Shown piece after piece: positions 35,754 to 48,456 of a DNA stretch of 64,000 nucleotides. Source of the DNA: Micromonospora echinofusca (GTDB lineage Bacteria > Actinomycetota > Actinomycetes > Mycobacteriales > Micromonosporaceae); assembly GCF_900091445.1 (NCBI RefSeq), contig NZ_LT607733.1, positions 4,243,001-4,307,000 on the forward strand, given 5' to 3'. Within the stretch, counting starts at the first letter, position 1; every line of letters starts with the position of its first letter. The notes beneath the pieces were generated by a model. It had not been told where the DNA came from, ran no database searches, and saw only the letters and a program-made list of their open reading frames with translations. The position numbers and the translations under genes were made by a program.

Positions 35754-35768
35754 ATAGCCTATAGCTAT
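35754..35768. promoter_or_regulatory. Candidate LysR operator
   Basis: ATAGC-CTATA-GCTAT is a perfect 5-bp dyad in an AT-rich patch, four bases upstream of the LysR start and 22 bp before the promoter-like hexamers of sdhC. Its place and form suit a LysR binding site. Confidence 0.5.
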
Positions 35769-35789
35769 CAAGACTGCGAGTTCGATGCA

Positions 35790-35819
35790 TTGGACGACTG
35801 AATCAAGTGCTCCTAGCGT
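35790..35819 (+). promoter_or_regulatory. Candidate sdhCAB promoter
   Basis: TTGGAC at 35790-35795 and TAGCGT at 35814-35819 are 18 bp apart. The expected start point is about 35826-35827, at the GTG of sdhC, so the transcript may be leaderless. Confidence 0.5.
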
Positions 35820-35826
35820 CGATCGC

Positions 35827-36516
35827 GTGGTAGTCACGAGAACTCGGTCGCCCATCCGTTCCAGCGTCGGCCTCAAGGCCGTCATGGCGGTGACGGGCAT
35901 CATCCTGGTGTCATTCCTGATCGCGCACATGCTCGGCAACCTGAAGATCTTCACGGGGGCGACCTCGTTCGACCACTACGCGCACTGGCTGCGCGAGATC
36001 GGCACCCCGCTGCTGCCGGGCGTGTGGTTCCTGTGGATCATGCGGATCGGCCTGGTGGTGGCGGCAGTCGGCCACATCTGGGCCGCGACCGCCCTCGCCG
36101 TACGCGCCCGCGCCGCCCGCCCGGTGCAGTACGCGCACCGCAAGAAGGTGCAGGGCAGCTACGCCGCCCGCACGATGCGCTGGGGCGGCGTGATCATCCT
36201 GCTGTTCGTGATCTACCACCTGCTGGACCTCACCACCGGCACGCTCAACCCCGTCGGCGACCCCGGCCGGCCGTACGCCAACGTGGTGGCCGACTTCGCC
36301 CCGGAGCGCTGGTACGTGACGCTCTTCTACACCCTGGCGATCGTCACCCTCGGCTTCCACCTGCGGCACGGCCTGTTCAGCGCGCTGCGCAGCCTCGGCC
36401 AGCAGAGCCCGCGCGGCGAGCGGCGGGCCCGGGCCGTGGCCCTCGGCTTCTCCGTCGCGCTCTGCGTCGGCTACCTGGTGGTCCCGTTCGCCGTACTCAC
36501 CGGATTGGTGTCCTGA
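35827..36516 (+). CDS. sdhC: Succinate dehydrogenase/fumarate reductase cytochrome b subunit
   Basis: The 229-residue membrane subunit anchors the enzyme and carries heme b and the quinone site. Five hydrophobic helices are visible, with His residues in [26 protein letters not shown] and TLGFHLRHG as heme ligands. One large subunit of this size, with no SdhD, fits the b558 type seen in Bacillus and Wolinella. The GTG at 35827 is chosen because the candidate promoter would start there; an in-frame ATG at 35785 has no ribosome binding site. It is the first gene of sdhCAB. Confidence 0.88.
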   Translation: MVVTRTRSPIRSSVGLKAVMAVTGIILVSFLIAHMLGNLKIFTGATSFDHYAHWLREIGTPLLPGVWFLWIMRIGLVVAAVGHIWAATALAVRARAARPVQYAHRKKVQGSYAARTMRWGGVIILLFVIYHLLDLTTGTLNPVGDPGRPYANVVADFAPERWYVTLFYTLAIVTLGFHLRHGLFSALRSLGQQSPRGERRARAVALGFSVALCVGYLVVPFAVLTGLVS

Positions 36517-36517
36517 C

Positions 36518-38451
<1,934 letters not shown>

Positions 38452-38455
<4 letters not shown>

Positions 38456-39216
38456 ACCTGACCCTGCGCATCTGGCGCCAGTCCGGCCCCGAGGACAAGG
38501 GTCGGATGGTGACCTACAAGGTCGACGACGTCTCCCCCGACATGTCCTTCCTGGAGATGCTCGACGTCCTCAACGAGCGGCTGATCCTCGCCGGCGAGGA
38601 GCCGGTGGCGTTCGACCACGACTGCCGCGAGGGCATCTGCGGCATGTGCGGCCTGATGATCAACGGCGACGCGCACGGGCCGCAGCGCGGCACCACCGCC
38701 TGCCAGCTGCACATGCGGCAGTTCTCCGACGGCGAGACGATCGACATCGAGCCGTGGCGGGCCCGGGCCTTCCCGGTCATCAAGGACCTGGTGGTCAACC
38801 GGGGCGCGTTCGACAAGATCATCGCGGCCGGCGGCTACATCACCGCGCCGACCGGCAGCGCCCCCGAGGCGCACTCGACCCCGGTCGCCAAGGCCAACGC
38901 GGACGCCGCCTTCGAGGCGGCGGAGTGCATCGGCTGCGGCGCCTGCGTGGCGGCCTGCCCGAACGGCTCCGCGATGCTCTTCACCGCCGCGAAGGTCACC
39001 CAGCTCTCGCTGCTGCCGCAGGGCCAGCCGGAGCGCTACACCCGGGTGGTCGGCATGGTCGACGCGCACGACGAGGCCGGCTTCGGCGGCTGCACCAACG
39101 CCGGTGAGTGCACCGTGGTCTGTCCCAAGGGCATCCCGCTGAACACCATCGGCCGGCTCAACCGCGACTTCCTGATGGCCACCTCGAAGCGGGGCGACAA
39201 CACCCCCGGTTCCTGA
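38452..39216 (+). CDS. sdhB: Succinate dehydrogenase/fumarate reductase iron-sulfur subunit
   Basis: The 254-residue subunit passes electrons from FAD to the membrane. The [2Fe-2S] ligands are Cys58, Cys63, Cys66 and Cys84 (CREGICGMC and TTACQ). The ferredoxin part contains [16 protein letters not shown] and, later, [16 protein letters not shown] for the other clusters. The GTG start at 38452 overlaps the sdhA stop. A strong hairpin follows the gene. Confidence 0.93.
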
Positions 39217-39250
39217 CGACACCGGGTTCCTGGCAACCGGACCCGACCGG

Positions 39251-39294
39251 ACGGGCGGGCCACCACACCCCTGCGGGTGCGGCGGCCCGCCCGT
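39251..39294 (+). terminator. sdhCAB terminator
   Basis: ACGGGCGGGCC at 39251-39261 pairs perfectly with GGCCCGCCCGT at 39284-39294 across a 22-base loop and is followed by TTCCC. It starts 35 bases after the sdhB stop. Confidence 0.65.
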
Positions 39295-39379
39295 TTCCCG
39301 GTACGGGACCCGTCGGCCGGTGGTGGGCCCTGTCGGTTCCACGGCCGCGGGCGGGGTGAGTCGGGACCCCCGACGGTGC

Positions 39380-39580
39380 CTGTCGAGCTGCCCCGTCCAT
39401 GGGACCGCCCATCCACCCGAACCGTCCACCCGCCCGCCCGGCGACACGACCGCCCACCCGCCCGGCCATGCGACCGCCAGCCCGCCGGGCAGCTCGGCGG
39501 CGGACGCACCGCCAGCCCCACCGCACTGCCAGCCCGCCCCCACCGCACGGGCTGCCCCACCGCACGGGGCAGCTCGACAG
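39380..39580. repeat. 17-bp inverted repeats flanking the C-rich tract
   Basis: CTGTCGAGCTGCCCCGT at 39380-39396 and its exact reverse complement at 39564-39580 enclose the C-rich stretch. The 16 bases at 39570-39585 (CAGCTCGACAGCGTCC) occur again at 48513-48528. Confidence 0.6.
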
Positions 39581-39790
39581 CGTCCACGCGATGCACCCGG
39601 CCAGCCGGGCAGAACCAGAACCACAGCCCTCGACGGACCGGACGAAGGGGCGGCGGCCAGGCCCGACGAAAGAGGGCGGCCGGCCCGGACGGATGGGGGG
39701 ACGGCCGGGACCGGTCGTCCGGTGGCGGCCGGTTCAAGCCCGCACGGGCGGGTAGCACTCCTGGGAGCCGGCACAGGAGGGACGACGGAC

Positions 39791-40971
<1,181 letters not shown>

Positions 40972-40975
<4 letters not shown>

Positions 40976-41916
40976 CCCGGACGGTGGTCGTGACCGGCGC
41001 GACCAGCGGGATCGGCCGGGCGGCGGCCCGGGCCTTCGCCGAACGCGGAGACCGGCTCGTGCTCGCCGCCCGTTCCCCCGTCGCACTCGCCGCCGTCGGC
41101 GACGAGTGCCGGGCCGCCGGCGCGCAGGCGCTGGAGGTGCCCACCGACGTCACCGCCGACGGCGCGCTCGCGGCGCTCGCCGACGCGGCCCTCGGCCGGT
41201 TCGGCGGCGTCGACGTCTGGGTGCACACCGCGGCGGTGATGGCGTACGGCCGGTTCGAGGAGACCCCGGAGCGGGTCTTCGAGCAGGTGGTACGCACCGA
41301 CCTGCTCGCCGCCGCCGCGGTGGCCCGGGTGGCGCTGCGCCGGTTCCGGGCCGACGGCGGGGGGACGCTCATCCTCACCGGATCGGTGCTGGGGCACATC
41401 ACCGCGCCGTACATGAGCGGCTACGTGGCGAGCAAGTGGGGGTTGCAGGGGCTGACCCGCACGTTGCAGCAGGAGGCCCGGGAGACCCCGGGCGTGCACG
41501 TGTGCATCGTGAACCCCGGCAGCGTGGACACCCCGGTCTACCAGCGGGCCGCAAACTACCTCGGCCGCGTCGGCCGACCCCCGCTGCCGGTCACCACCCC
41601 GGAACGGGTGGCCCGGGCCATCGTGGACTGCGCCGACCGGCCCCGCCGGGAGGTGTCGGTGGGCCGGGTCAACACGGTCATGCGGGTCGGCTTCACCGTG
41701 TTCCCCGGCGTCTACGACGCCCTCGTCGGGCCGTTGATGCGGCTGGCCGGGCTGACCGACCGTCCTATCGCGCCGCACGACGGCACGGTGTTCGCGCCGG
41801 ACCCGGCCGCCGCGTCGGTACGCGGCGGCTGGCTGCCCGACCTGGCACGGGTGGCGCGGGCCGTCGGGGAACTGCCCGGCCCGGTCGTCGCGGCCGTCCG
41901 GCGTCGGCTGCGGTGA
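40972..41916 (+). CDS. Short-chain dehydrogenase/reductase
   Basis: The 314-residue SDR has the cofactor motif TGATSGIGRA (about 8-17), Asp in PTDVTAD, Ser in LTGSVLGH and the catalytic YVASK (about 152-156). The C-terminal 110 residues extend beyond the classic 250-residue SDR and contain a hydrophobic stretch (MRVGFTVFPGVYDALVG). The substrate is unknown. It is coupled to the alcohol dehydrogenase through a GTGA overlap, so both may act on the same compound. Confidence 0.85.
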
Positions 41917-41956
41917 ACCCCGCACGGGATCACCGGCGTCGATCGTTTCGCCTAGG

Positions 41957-41988
41957 GTGGTGGGCCGGTAAGCGCTCCGGCCCACCAC
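41957..41988 (+). terminator. 12-bp perfect hairpin between SDR and beta-lactamase-like genes
   Basis: GTGGTGGGCCGG at 41957-41968 pairs with CCGGCCCACCAC at 41977-41988 around an 8-base loop. It may end the ADH-SDR transcript. It also lies only 14 bases before the next start and overlaps a TAGGGT -10-like element (41953-41958), so an operator role is possible. Confidence 0.55.
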
Positions 41989-42002
41989 GACGGGAGAGAC
42001 GA

Positions 42003-43016
42003 TTGACTATCCGGGTGAACCGCAGGACCGCGCTGGGACTGGGCACGGTGGCCACGGCGGGAACGGTGCTCGGCGCCGCGACGCCGGCCGTCGCCGCCCC
42101 CGAGGTCGCCGAGCCGGCTCCGACGACGCCCCGGCAGGCGGCCCGCCGGGTGGCCGCGATCTACGAGCGGGAGACGGTGGCAGCGGGGGGCAACTGGCAG
42201 GCGTACGTCAGCGTCGCCGACCCGGCCGGCGCACCGCAGGTGGCGGTCTCCGACGAGCCCGACCGGCGCCTCGAGGCGTACAGCGTCAACAAGATCGCGG
42301 TGGCCGTGGCGGTGCTCGACAAGGTCGACCGGGGGCTGCTGACGCTCGACCAGCGGGTCGAGGTGACCGAGGCGATCGTGGTGCCCGGCGGCGACGGCAT
42401 GTTCAGCCTCGACGGGGCGTACCCGAGCTTCGTGACGCTCGGCCACGTGCTGGCCAACCTGCTGACCGTCTCCGACGACACGGCCGTGCGGCTCTGCGGC
42501 CTGGTCTGCCCCGCCGCCGAACTCAACGACATCCTGCGCGGCAAGGGCTTCCCGAACACCCAGGTGCAGCCGGTGGCCAACCCCAACCGGTTCTTCCTCG
42601 GCACCAGCACGCCCCGGGAGACCCACGACCTGCTGCGCGCGCTGGTGGCCGGCACGCTGCTCTCGCCGGCCGGCACGGCGTTCGTGCTGCGGCTGCTGCG
42701 CGCCCCCGTCGCGTACACCGACGGGATCCGGCGGGTCATGTCCTCCACCGAGCGGGCCCGGGTCGCCACGAAGGCGGGCTGGTTCGCCGACGCCCGGCAC
42801 GAGGCCGGGGTGATCTTCGACATGGCCGGCGCGCCCGTGCTCACGTACGCCCTCTTCGCCGACGGCCAGGCCGAGCCGGACGACTACGGCGCCACGCACC
42901 CCGCCGTCGCGGCCCGCGCCCGGATGGGCCGGCGCTTCCTCGCCGCGGTCGACCGTCTCACCGGCACCGGCGTCACCCACCGACCGACCGCGCAGCGACC
43001 CAGCAACGGCGGCTGA
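42003..43016 (+). CDS. Secreted class A beta-lactamase-like serine hydrolase
   Basis: The 337-residue protein has a twin-arginine-like signal (NRRTALGLG, cleavage near AVAAPE) and a penicillin-binding/beta-lactamase fold. The active-site motifs are SVNK (Ser94, Lys97), SDD (157-159, in place of SDN) and KAG (257-259, in place of KTG). The Glu of the class A omega-loop (ExxxN) is not evident, so true beta-lactamase action is doubtful. It may be a peptidase or esterase. The TTG at 42003 is chosen because GGGAGAG precedes it by about five bases; a GTG lies at 42015. Confidence 0.8.
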   Translation: MTIRVNRRTALGLGTVATAGTVLGAATPAVAAPEVAEPAPTTPRQAARRVAAIYERETVAAGGNWQAYVSVADPAGAPQVAVSDEPDRRLEAYSVNKIAVAVAVLDKVDRGLLTLDQRVEVTEAIVVPGGDGMFSLDGAYPSFVTLGHVLANLLTVSDDTAVRLCGLVCPAAELNDILRGKGFPNTQVQPVANPNRFFLGTSTPRETHDLLRALVAGTLLSPAGTAFVLRLLRAPVAYTDGIRRVMSSTERARVATKAGWFADARHEAGVIFDMAGAPVLTYALFADGQAEPDDYGATHPAVAARARMGRRFLAAVDRLTGTGVTHRPTAQRPSNGG

Positions 43017-43032
43017 GCCGCCCCTCGACGCC

Positions 43033-43059
43033 CGGGGCCCGCCTCGACGGCGGGCCCCG
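43033..43059 (+). terminator. 11-bp perfect hairpin
   Basis: CGGGGCCCGCC at 43033-43043 pairs with GGCGGGCCCCG at 43049-43059 around a TCGAC loop, 16 bases after the stop of the beta-lactamase-like gene. Confidence 0.65.
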
Positions 43060-43126
43060 CCGACCTTCCGGCGCTCCCCCGACCGCCGGGCTACCGTGTA
43101 CGACGGGACACGGCGGAGGGACGACG

Positions 43127-44272
43127 ATGGGCGCACCAGCGGAACGTGCGGGACCCGAGGGGACCCTCGGACGGCGGCTGCGCGGGGCGGCCGGGCTGGC
43201 CGCGCTGGCCGGGCTCGCGTGGGTGGCCCGGGACGTGCCGGCGGCGCTCGGCGGCCGGCTCACCGGCGCCCGCGCGGAGCGGGCCGCCCGCTCGCCCCGG
43301 TTCCACGACGGCGCCTTCCGCAACCCGGGTGGCTCCCGCTCGATGGCCGGCACCCCCGACCGCAACCTGGTCCGCGAGCTGCTCTTCGGCAAGCAGAAGC
43401 GCCGGCCGAGCGTCGCCGTGCCGCTGCTGCGCCCCGGCACCGCCCCGGCCGCCGACGCGGGACGTGAGCTGAACGTCGTCTGGTACGGCCACGCCTCCGC
43501 CCTGATCGAGATCGAGGGCCGACGGGTGCTGCTCGACCCGGTGTGGAGCGACCGGTGCTCCCCGTCGAGCCTCGTCGGTCCGCGCCGCCTGCACCGGCCA
43601 CCGGTGCGCCTCGACGAACTGCCCCCGGTCGACGCGATCCTGATCTCGCACGACCACTACGACCACCTCGACATGGCGACCGTCCAGGCGCTGCTGGGCA
43701 GCCAGTCGGCGCCGTTCCTCGTGCCCCTGGGCGTGGGCGCGCACCTGGACCGCTGGGGCGTACCGGCCGGGCGGATCGTCGAGCTGGACTGGGCGGAGAG
43801 CCACCGGGTGGCGGAGCTGGAGATCACCGCCACCGCCGCCCAGCACTTCTCCGGCCGGGGGCTGCGCCGCGACGGCACGCTCTGGAGCTCCTGGGTCGTC
43901 GCCGGCGCGCACCGGAAGGTCTTCTACACCGGCGACTCCGGCTACTTCGACGGCTACGCCGAGATCGGCGAGCGGCACGGGCCGTTCGACGTGACGCTGA
44001 TGCAGATCGGCGCGTACGACCGGGCCTGGCCGAGCATCCACATGTTCCCCGAGGAGGCCGTCGCCGCACACCTCGACCTGCGCGGCGGGCTGCTCGTGCC
44101 GGTGCACTGGGCGACGTTCAACCTGGCCCTGCACGACTGGTCCGAGCCGGTGGACCGGATCTGGGCCGAGGCGAAGGCCCGGGACGTGCGCCTCGCCGTG
44201 CCCCGCCCCGGCGAGCGGGTGGTGGTGGACGACCCGCCCGCCGTCGACGGCTGGTGGCAGGCCGTCGCCTGA
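43127..44272 (+). CDS. MBL-fold metallo-hydrolase (NAPE-PLD/RomA-like)
   Basis: The 381-residue protein has a hydrophobic N-terminal helix (about 19-36) that may anchor it, then a metallo-beta-lactamase fold. The metal motif is SHDHYDHLD, with further His in TAAQHFSGRG, the bridging Asp in YTGDSGYFDG and His in VPVHWATFNL. The LDPVWSDRCSPSS and GPRRLHRPP blocks are typical of the group that includes NAPE-hydrolysing phospholipase D. A lipid-like substrate is inferred only. It is convergent with dGTPase. Confidence 0.85.
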   Translation: MGAPAERAGPEGTLGRRLRGAAGLAALAGLAWVARDVPAALGGRLTGARAERAARSPRFHDGAFRNPGGSRSMAGTPDRNLVRELLFGKQKRRPSVAVPLLRPGTAPAADAGRELNVVWYGHASALIEIEGRRVLLDPVWSDRCSPSSLVGPRRLHRPPVRLDELPPVDAILISHDHYDHLDMATVQALLGSQSAPFLVPLGVGAHLDRWGVPAGRIVELDWAESHRVAELEITATAAQHFSGRGLRRDGTLWSSWVVAGAHRKVFYTGDSGYFDGYAEIGERHGPFDVTLMQIGAYDRAWPSIHMFPEEAVAAHLDLRGGLLVPVHWATFNLALHDWSEPVDRIWAEAKARDVRLAVPRPGERVVVDDPPAVDGWWQAVA

Positions 44273-44279
44273 GTGCCGT

Positions 44280-44302
44280 GGGGTGGGCCGTGGCGCCACC
44301 CC
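44280..44302. terminator. Hairpin between MBL and dGTPase genes
   Basis: GGGGTGG at 44280-44286 pairs with CCACCCC at 44296-44302 in the gap between convergent stops. Confidence 0.45.
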
Positions 44303-44337
44303 TCAGGCCGTGGGCCTGCCGTGGCGCCGCCCCTCAG
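44287..44337. repeat. 20-bp direct repeat
   Basis: Two 20-bp copies (44287-44306 and 44318-44337) differ at one base and start 31 bp apart. The second overlaps the dGTPase stop codon. Confidence 0.6.
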
Positions 44338-45845
44338 AGCACGAAGGCGTCGGTCCAGAGCGCCCCGGAGCGGCCCGACAGGGCGTCCAGCATGGCGACC
44401 GCCTGGCCGTCGGTGAGCTGGGCGACGAAGTCAACGATCGCCCGCCCGCGCGCCTTGCCGATCCGGTCCGGCGTACGCGGGTGCAGCTCCGCCTCGGCCA
44501 ACTCCACCAGGTCGTGCAGCCGGCGCGGCAACCGGGACTCCTCCTCGGGGTCGAGGAGCCACTCCAGCAGCGCCTCCACCAGGGTGCCCAGCAGCCGGGC
44601 CTGCCCGCGCTGGTGCAGGGCCAGGTCGGGCCGGGCCAGCACGAACCGGTGGTGGACGAACTTGAGCACCTGCACCTCGTGCCACTGTGCGGGGGCGAGC
44701 AGCACGTGCCCGGAGCGCACCGCCGGCTGTTCGACCACCGTGATCGCATCGACGAAGCGGGTCGTCCAGCGGGCGGAGAACCGGGCCACGTACTGCTCGG
44801 CCTCGATGGAGCCGTCGAAGGGCATGGCCAGCAGCCCCTCCACCAGCTCCTCGCGGACGTGCTCGACGGCGGCGGCGAACGCCTCGTCGTCGGCGATCCA
44901 GGCGTCCTTGCGGTGCAGTTGGCGGCGCAGCCGCTCGATCGCCGAGCCGGGTCGGCGGGCGGCGGCGGCCAGGGCCGCGTCGGTGATCGCTCGCAGGTGC
45001 CCGCTCTCGCGCTGCCAGGCCATCAGCTCGGCGGCCACGGCACCCTGCTGGAGCACCCCGACCCGGTAGAAGTCCTCGACGTCGTGGATCGCGTACGCGA
45101 TGTCGTCGGCGGTGTCCATGATCGACGCTTCGGGGGTCTGCTGCCAGTCCGGGATGCGCCCCACGAACGGCTCCCGGGCCTGCCGCAGGTCGCCGATCTC
45201 CGTGCGGTACGCCCCGAACTTCGACGAGCCGCTGCCCGGGTCGTCCGGCGGCGGGGTGGCGCCGCGCGGCGGCGGGTCCAGCAGCCGGGGGTGCGGGTCG
45301 GGATGGTCCAGCCGCGTCCACGGGTACTTCAGCAGCGCGGCCCGCACCGCCGCCGTGAGGTCCAGGCCGGTGGTCGCCGCGCCGCGGATCTCGGTGCTGG
45401 TGACGATCCGGTACGACTGGGCGTTGCCCTCGAAGCCGTCGGTCAGCCCGAGGCGCTGGCGGGCCAGCCGGTCCAGCACCCGCTCCCCCAGGTGCCCGAA
45501 CGGCGGGTGGCCGAGGTCGTGGGCGAGCGCGGCGGCCTCCACCACGTCCGGGTCGCAGCCGCCCAGCTTCTCCAGCAGGTCGCGGTGCCGGCCGTCGGCG
45601 GTGAGCCGCTCGGCGATGGCCCGCGCGACCTGCGCCACCTTGAGGCTGTGGGTGAGCCGGTTGTGCACGAGCAGGCCGGAGCCGCCGGGGCTGACGACCT
45701 GGGTGACGCCGTTGAGCCGGGCGAAGAACGGCGAGGCCACGATGCGGTCGCGGTCGGCCCGGAACGGGCTGGCGGCCAGGTCGCCGAGCGCCCGGGCACT
45801 GCCGCCGAAGAGCCGCCGGGCGCGCGGGTCCGCGGGAGGTTCCAT
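44334..45845 (-). CDS. dgt: Deoxyguanosinetriphosphate triphosphohydrolase-like protein
   Basis: The 503-residue HD-domain enzyme removes triphosphate from dGTP or other dNTPs. Metal ligands are in HNRLTHS (His66), AHDLGHPPFGH (His109-Asp110) and MDTADDIAYAIHD. The block RLTHSLKVAQVARAIAE is typical of the family. The ATG at 45845 gives the conserved arrangement; a GTG at 45854 is possible. It is divergent from tex, with about 130 bp between. Confidence 0.9.
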   Translation of the reverse strand: MEPPADPRARRLFGGSARALGDLAASPFRADRDRIVASPFFARLNGVTQVVSPGGSGLLVHNRLTHSLKVAQVARAIAERLTADGRHRDLLEKLGGCDPDVVEAAALAHDLGHPPFGHLGERVLDRLARQRLGLTDGFEGNAQSYRIVTSTEIRGAATTGLDLTAAVRAALLKYPWTRLDHPDPHPRLLDPPPRGATPPPDDPGSGSSKFGAYRTEIGDLRQAREPFVGRIPDWQQTPEASIMDTADDIAYAIHDVEDFYRVGVLQQGAVAAELMAWQRESGHLRAITDAALAAAARRPGSAIERLRRQLHRKDAWIADDEAFAAAVEHVREELVEGLLAMPFDGSIEAEQYVARFSARWTTRFVDAITVVEQPAVRSGHVLLAPAQWHEVQVLKFVHHRFVLARPDLALHQRGQARLLGTLVEALLEWLLDPEEESRLPRRLHDLVELAEAELHPRTPDRIGKARGRAIVDFVAQLTDGQAVAMLDALSGRSGALWTDAFVL

Positions 45846-45979
45846 GATCGCCACGCTAGCGCAGCGTGGGCCGTGGCGCCGACGGTCACCGCCGGCACGC
45901 CGGGCCGGGGGCGGCGACGGACGTCGGTGCGGGCCGGCAGAATGCACAGCGGAACCCACACCGAAGGCGGATCGAGATC

Positions 45980-48424
45980 GTGACCCTCTCTGTTCATCAG
46001 CGGATCGCCGACGAGCTCGGCGTCGCCGAGCGTCAGGTACGGGCGGCCGTGGAGCTGCTCGACGGCGGCGCCACCGTGCCGTTCATCGCCCGCTACCGCA
46101 AGGAGGCCACCGGCCTGCTCGACGACACCCAGCTGCGCACCCTGGAGGAGCGGCTGCGCTACCTGCGCGAGCTGGACGAGCGGCGCGCGGCGGTGCTGGA
46201 GTCGGTCCGCGGGCAGGGCAAGCTCGACGAGGCCCTGGAAGCGCAGATCATGGCGGCCGACTCGAAGTCCCGCCTGGAGGACATCTACCTGCCCTACAAG
46301 CCCAAGCGCCGCACGCGGGCGCAGATCGCCCGCGAGGCCGGGCTTGAGCCGCTGGCCGAGTCGCTGCTGACCGACCCGTCGCAGGACCCCCGGGAGGCCG
46401 CCGCCGGCTACGTCGACGCGGAGAAGGGCGTGGCCGACCCGGCCGCCGCACTGGAGGGCGCCCGGGCCATCCTCATCGAGCGTTTCGCCGAGGACGCCGA
46501 CCTGATCGGCACGCTGCGCGAGCAGATGTGGTCGCGGGGCCGGCTGGTCTCCCGCGTACGCGACGGGCAGGAGGCGGCCGGCGCCAAGTTCGCCGACTAC
46601 TTCGACTTCGCCGAGCCGTACCCGAAGCTGCCCTCGCACCGGATCCTCGCCATGTTCCGGGGCGAGAAGGAGGGTGTGCTCGACCTGACGATGGAGCCCG
46701 AGGAGGCCGGCGACGCCGACGCGGTGCCGACCGGGCCGAGCCGCTACGAGGCGGTGATCGCGGGGCGGTTCGGCGTCACCGACAAGGGCCGGCCGGCGGA
46801 CCGGTGGCTGGCCGACACGGTGCGCTGGGCCTGGCGCACCCGGATCCTCATCCACCTCGGGGCCGACCTGCGGATGCGCCTGTGGCAGGCGGCCGAGGAG
46901 GAGGCGGTACGGGTCTTCGCCACCAACCTGCGGGACCTGCTGCTCGCCGCGCCGGCCGGCACCCGGCCCACCATGGGGCTGGACCCGGGCCTGCGTACCG
47001 GGGTGAAGGTCGCCGTCGTGGACGCCACCGGCAAGGTGGTCGCCACCGACACGATCTACCCGCACGAGCCGCGCCGGCAGTGGGACGCCTCGATCGAGAC
47101 CCTCGCCCGGCTGGCCGGGGCGCACGGCGTCGAGCTGGTCGCCATCGGCAACGGCACCGCCAGCCGGGAGACCGACAAGCTCGCCGGTGAGCTGATCAAG
47201 CGGTACCCGCAGCTCAACCTGACGAAGGTGGTGGTCTCCGAGGCCGGCGCGTCGGTCTACTCCGCCTCCGCGTACGCCTCGCAGGAGCTGCCCGGGCTGG
47301 ACGTCTCGCTGCGCGGCGCGGTCTCCATCGCCCGGCGTCTGCAGGACCCGCTCGCCGAGCTGGTGAAGATCGACCCGCGCTCGATCGGCGTCGGCCAGTA
47401 CCAGCACGACCTGTCCGAGGTGAAGCTCTCCCGGTCGCTGGACGCGGTGGTCGAGGACTGCGTCAACGCGGTGGGCGTGGACGTCAACACCGCCTCCGCG
47501 CCGCTGCTGACCCGGGTTTCGGGCATCGGCGCCGGGCTGGCGGAGAACATCGTGCTGCACCGCGACGCGAACGGGCCGTTCCGCACCCGCGCGGAGCTGA
47601 GGAAGGTCGCCCGGCTCGGGCCGAAGGCCTTCGAGCAGTGCGCCGGCTTCCTGCGCATCCCCGGCGGCGACGACCCGCTGGACTCCTCCAGCGTGCACCC
47701 CGAGGCGTACCCGGTGGTGCGCCGGATCCTGTCCAAGACGGGGCAGGACCTGCAGTCGCTGATCGGCAGGAGCAACATCCTGCGGGGGCTGCGGGCCACC
47801 GACTTCGTCGACGACACCTTCGGTCTGCCCACCGTCACCGACATCCTCGCCGAGTTGGAGAAGCCGGGCCGCGACCCGCGGCCGGAGTTCCGCACCGCCA
47901 CCTTCGTCGAGGGGGTGGAGAAGATCAGCGACCTGGTGCCGGGCATGGTGCTGGAGGGCGTGGTGACCAACGTGGCCGCGTTCGGCGCGTTCGTGGACGT
48001 CGGCGTGCACCAGGACGGGCTCGTGCACGTCTCGGCTATGTCCCGCACGTTCGTCAAGGACCCGCGTGAGGTGGTCAAGTCCGGCGACGTGGTCCGGGTC
48101 AAGGTGCTGGACGTCGACGTACCCCGCAAGCGGATCTCGCTCACCCTCCGGTTGGAGGACGACGCGGAGGCGGGGCGCGGCGAACCGCAGGGCGGTGGCC
48201 GGCGGGAGCGCGGCGGCGGGCAGGGCGGCGGCGGGCAGGGCGGCGGCCGTGGCGGCCCGGGCGCCGGTGGCCGCGGTGGACAGGGCGGCAGTCGCGGCGG
48301 GCAGGGCGGTGGCCGGGAGGGCCGCGGCGGCGGGCCGCAGCAGCGGCAGGGCCGCGGCGGTGGCGCGGCGGCGCCGGCCAACGACGCGATGGCGGAGGCA
48401 CTGCGCCGCGCCGGCCTCGCCTGA
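45980..48424 (+). CDS. tex: Tex family RNA-binding transcription accessory protein with Gly/Arg-rich tail
   Basis: The 814-residue protein has the Tex core: an N-terminal helical domain ([11 protein letters not shown]), a YqgF-like nuclease fold ([16 protein letters not shown], about 333-348), helix-hairpin-helix repeats ([16 protein letters not shown] and [11 protein letters not shown]) and an S1 domain (about 655-725, [20 protein letters not shown]). Tex binds nucleic acid and affects transcription. Residues about 731-797 are an added low-complexity tail of GGQ, GGR and RGG units, which suggests a flexible RNA-binding extension. The start is GTG at 45980. Confidence 0.92.
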   Translation: MTLSVHQRIADELGVAERQVRAAVELLDGGATVPFIARYRKEATGLLDDTQLRTLEERLRYLRELDERRAAVLESVRGQGKLDEALEAQIMAADSKSRLEDIYLPYKPKRRTRAQIAREAGLEPLAESLLTDPSQDPREAAAGYVDAEKGVADPAAALEGARAILIERFAEDADLIGTLREQMWSRGRLVSRVRDGQEAAGAKFADYFDFAEPYPKLPSHRILAMFRGEKEGVLDLTMEPEEAGDADAVPTGPSRYEAVIAGRFGVTDKGRPADRWLADTVRWAWRTRILIHLGADLRMRLWQAAEEEAVRVFATNLRDLLLAAPAGTRPTMGLDPGLRTGVKVAVVDATGKVVATDTIYPHEPRRQWDASIETLARLAGAHGVELVAIGNGTASRETDKLAGELIKRYPQLNLTKVVVSEAGASVYSASAYASQELPGLDVSLRGAVSIARRLQDPLAELVKIDPRSIGVGQYQHDLSEVKLSRSLDAVVEDCVNAVGVDVNTASAPLLTRVSGIGAGLAENIVLHRDANGPFRTRAELRKVARLGPKAFEQCAGFLRIPGGDDPLDSSSVHPEAYPVVRRILSKTGQDLQSLIGRSNILRGLRATDFVDDTFGLPTVTDILAELEKPGRDPRPEFRTATFVEGVEKISDLVPGMVLEGVVTNVAAFGAFVDVGVHQDGLVHVSAMSRTFVKDPREVVKSGDVVRVKVLDVDVPRKRISLTLRLEDDAEAGRGEPQGGGRRERGGGQGGGGQGGGRGGPGAGGRGGQGGSRGGQGGGREGRGGGPQQRQGRGGGAAAPANDAMAEALRRAGLA

Positions 48425-48456
48425 GCGCCGGCCGGGGCACGGCCCCGCCGCAGGAA

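Larger units (their letters stand above)
39217..39790. other. Long C-rich intergenic region, 574 bp
   Basis: No gene was seen. After the sdhB terminator the plus strand is strongly C-rich and of low complexity between about 39395 and 39560, with many short CCGCCC/CCACCC units. It contains an inverted pair of 17-bp repeats. The last part holds the ribosome binding site (GGAGGG) of the next gene. Confidence 0.6.

Noticed and set aside
48172..48372. Tandem DNA repeat as a separate element
   Set aside because: The periodicity reflects the Gly/Arg/Gln-rich codons of the Tex tail and is in frame, so it is coding rather than an independent repeat.
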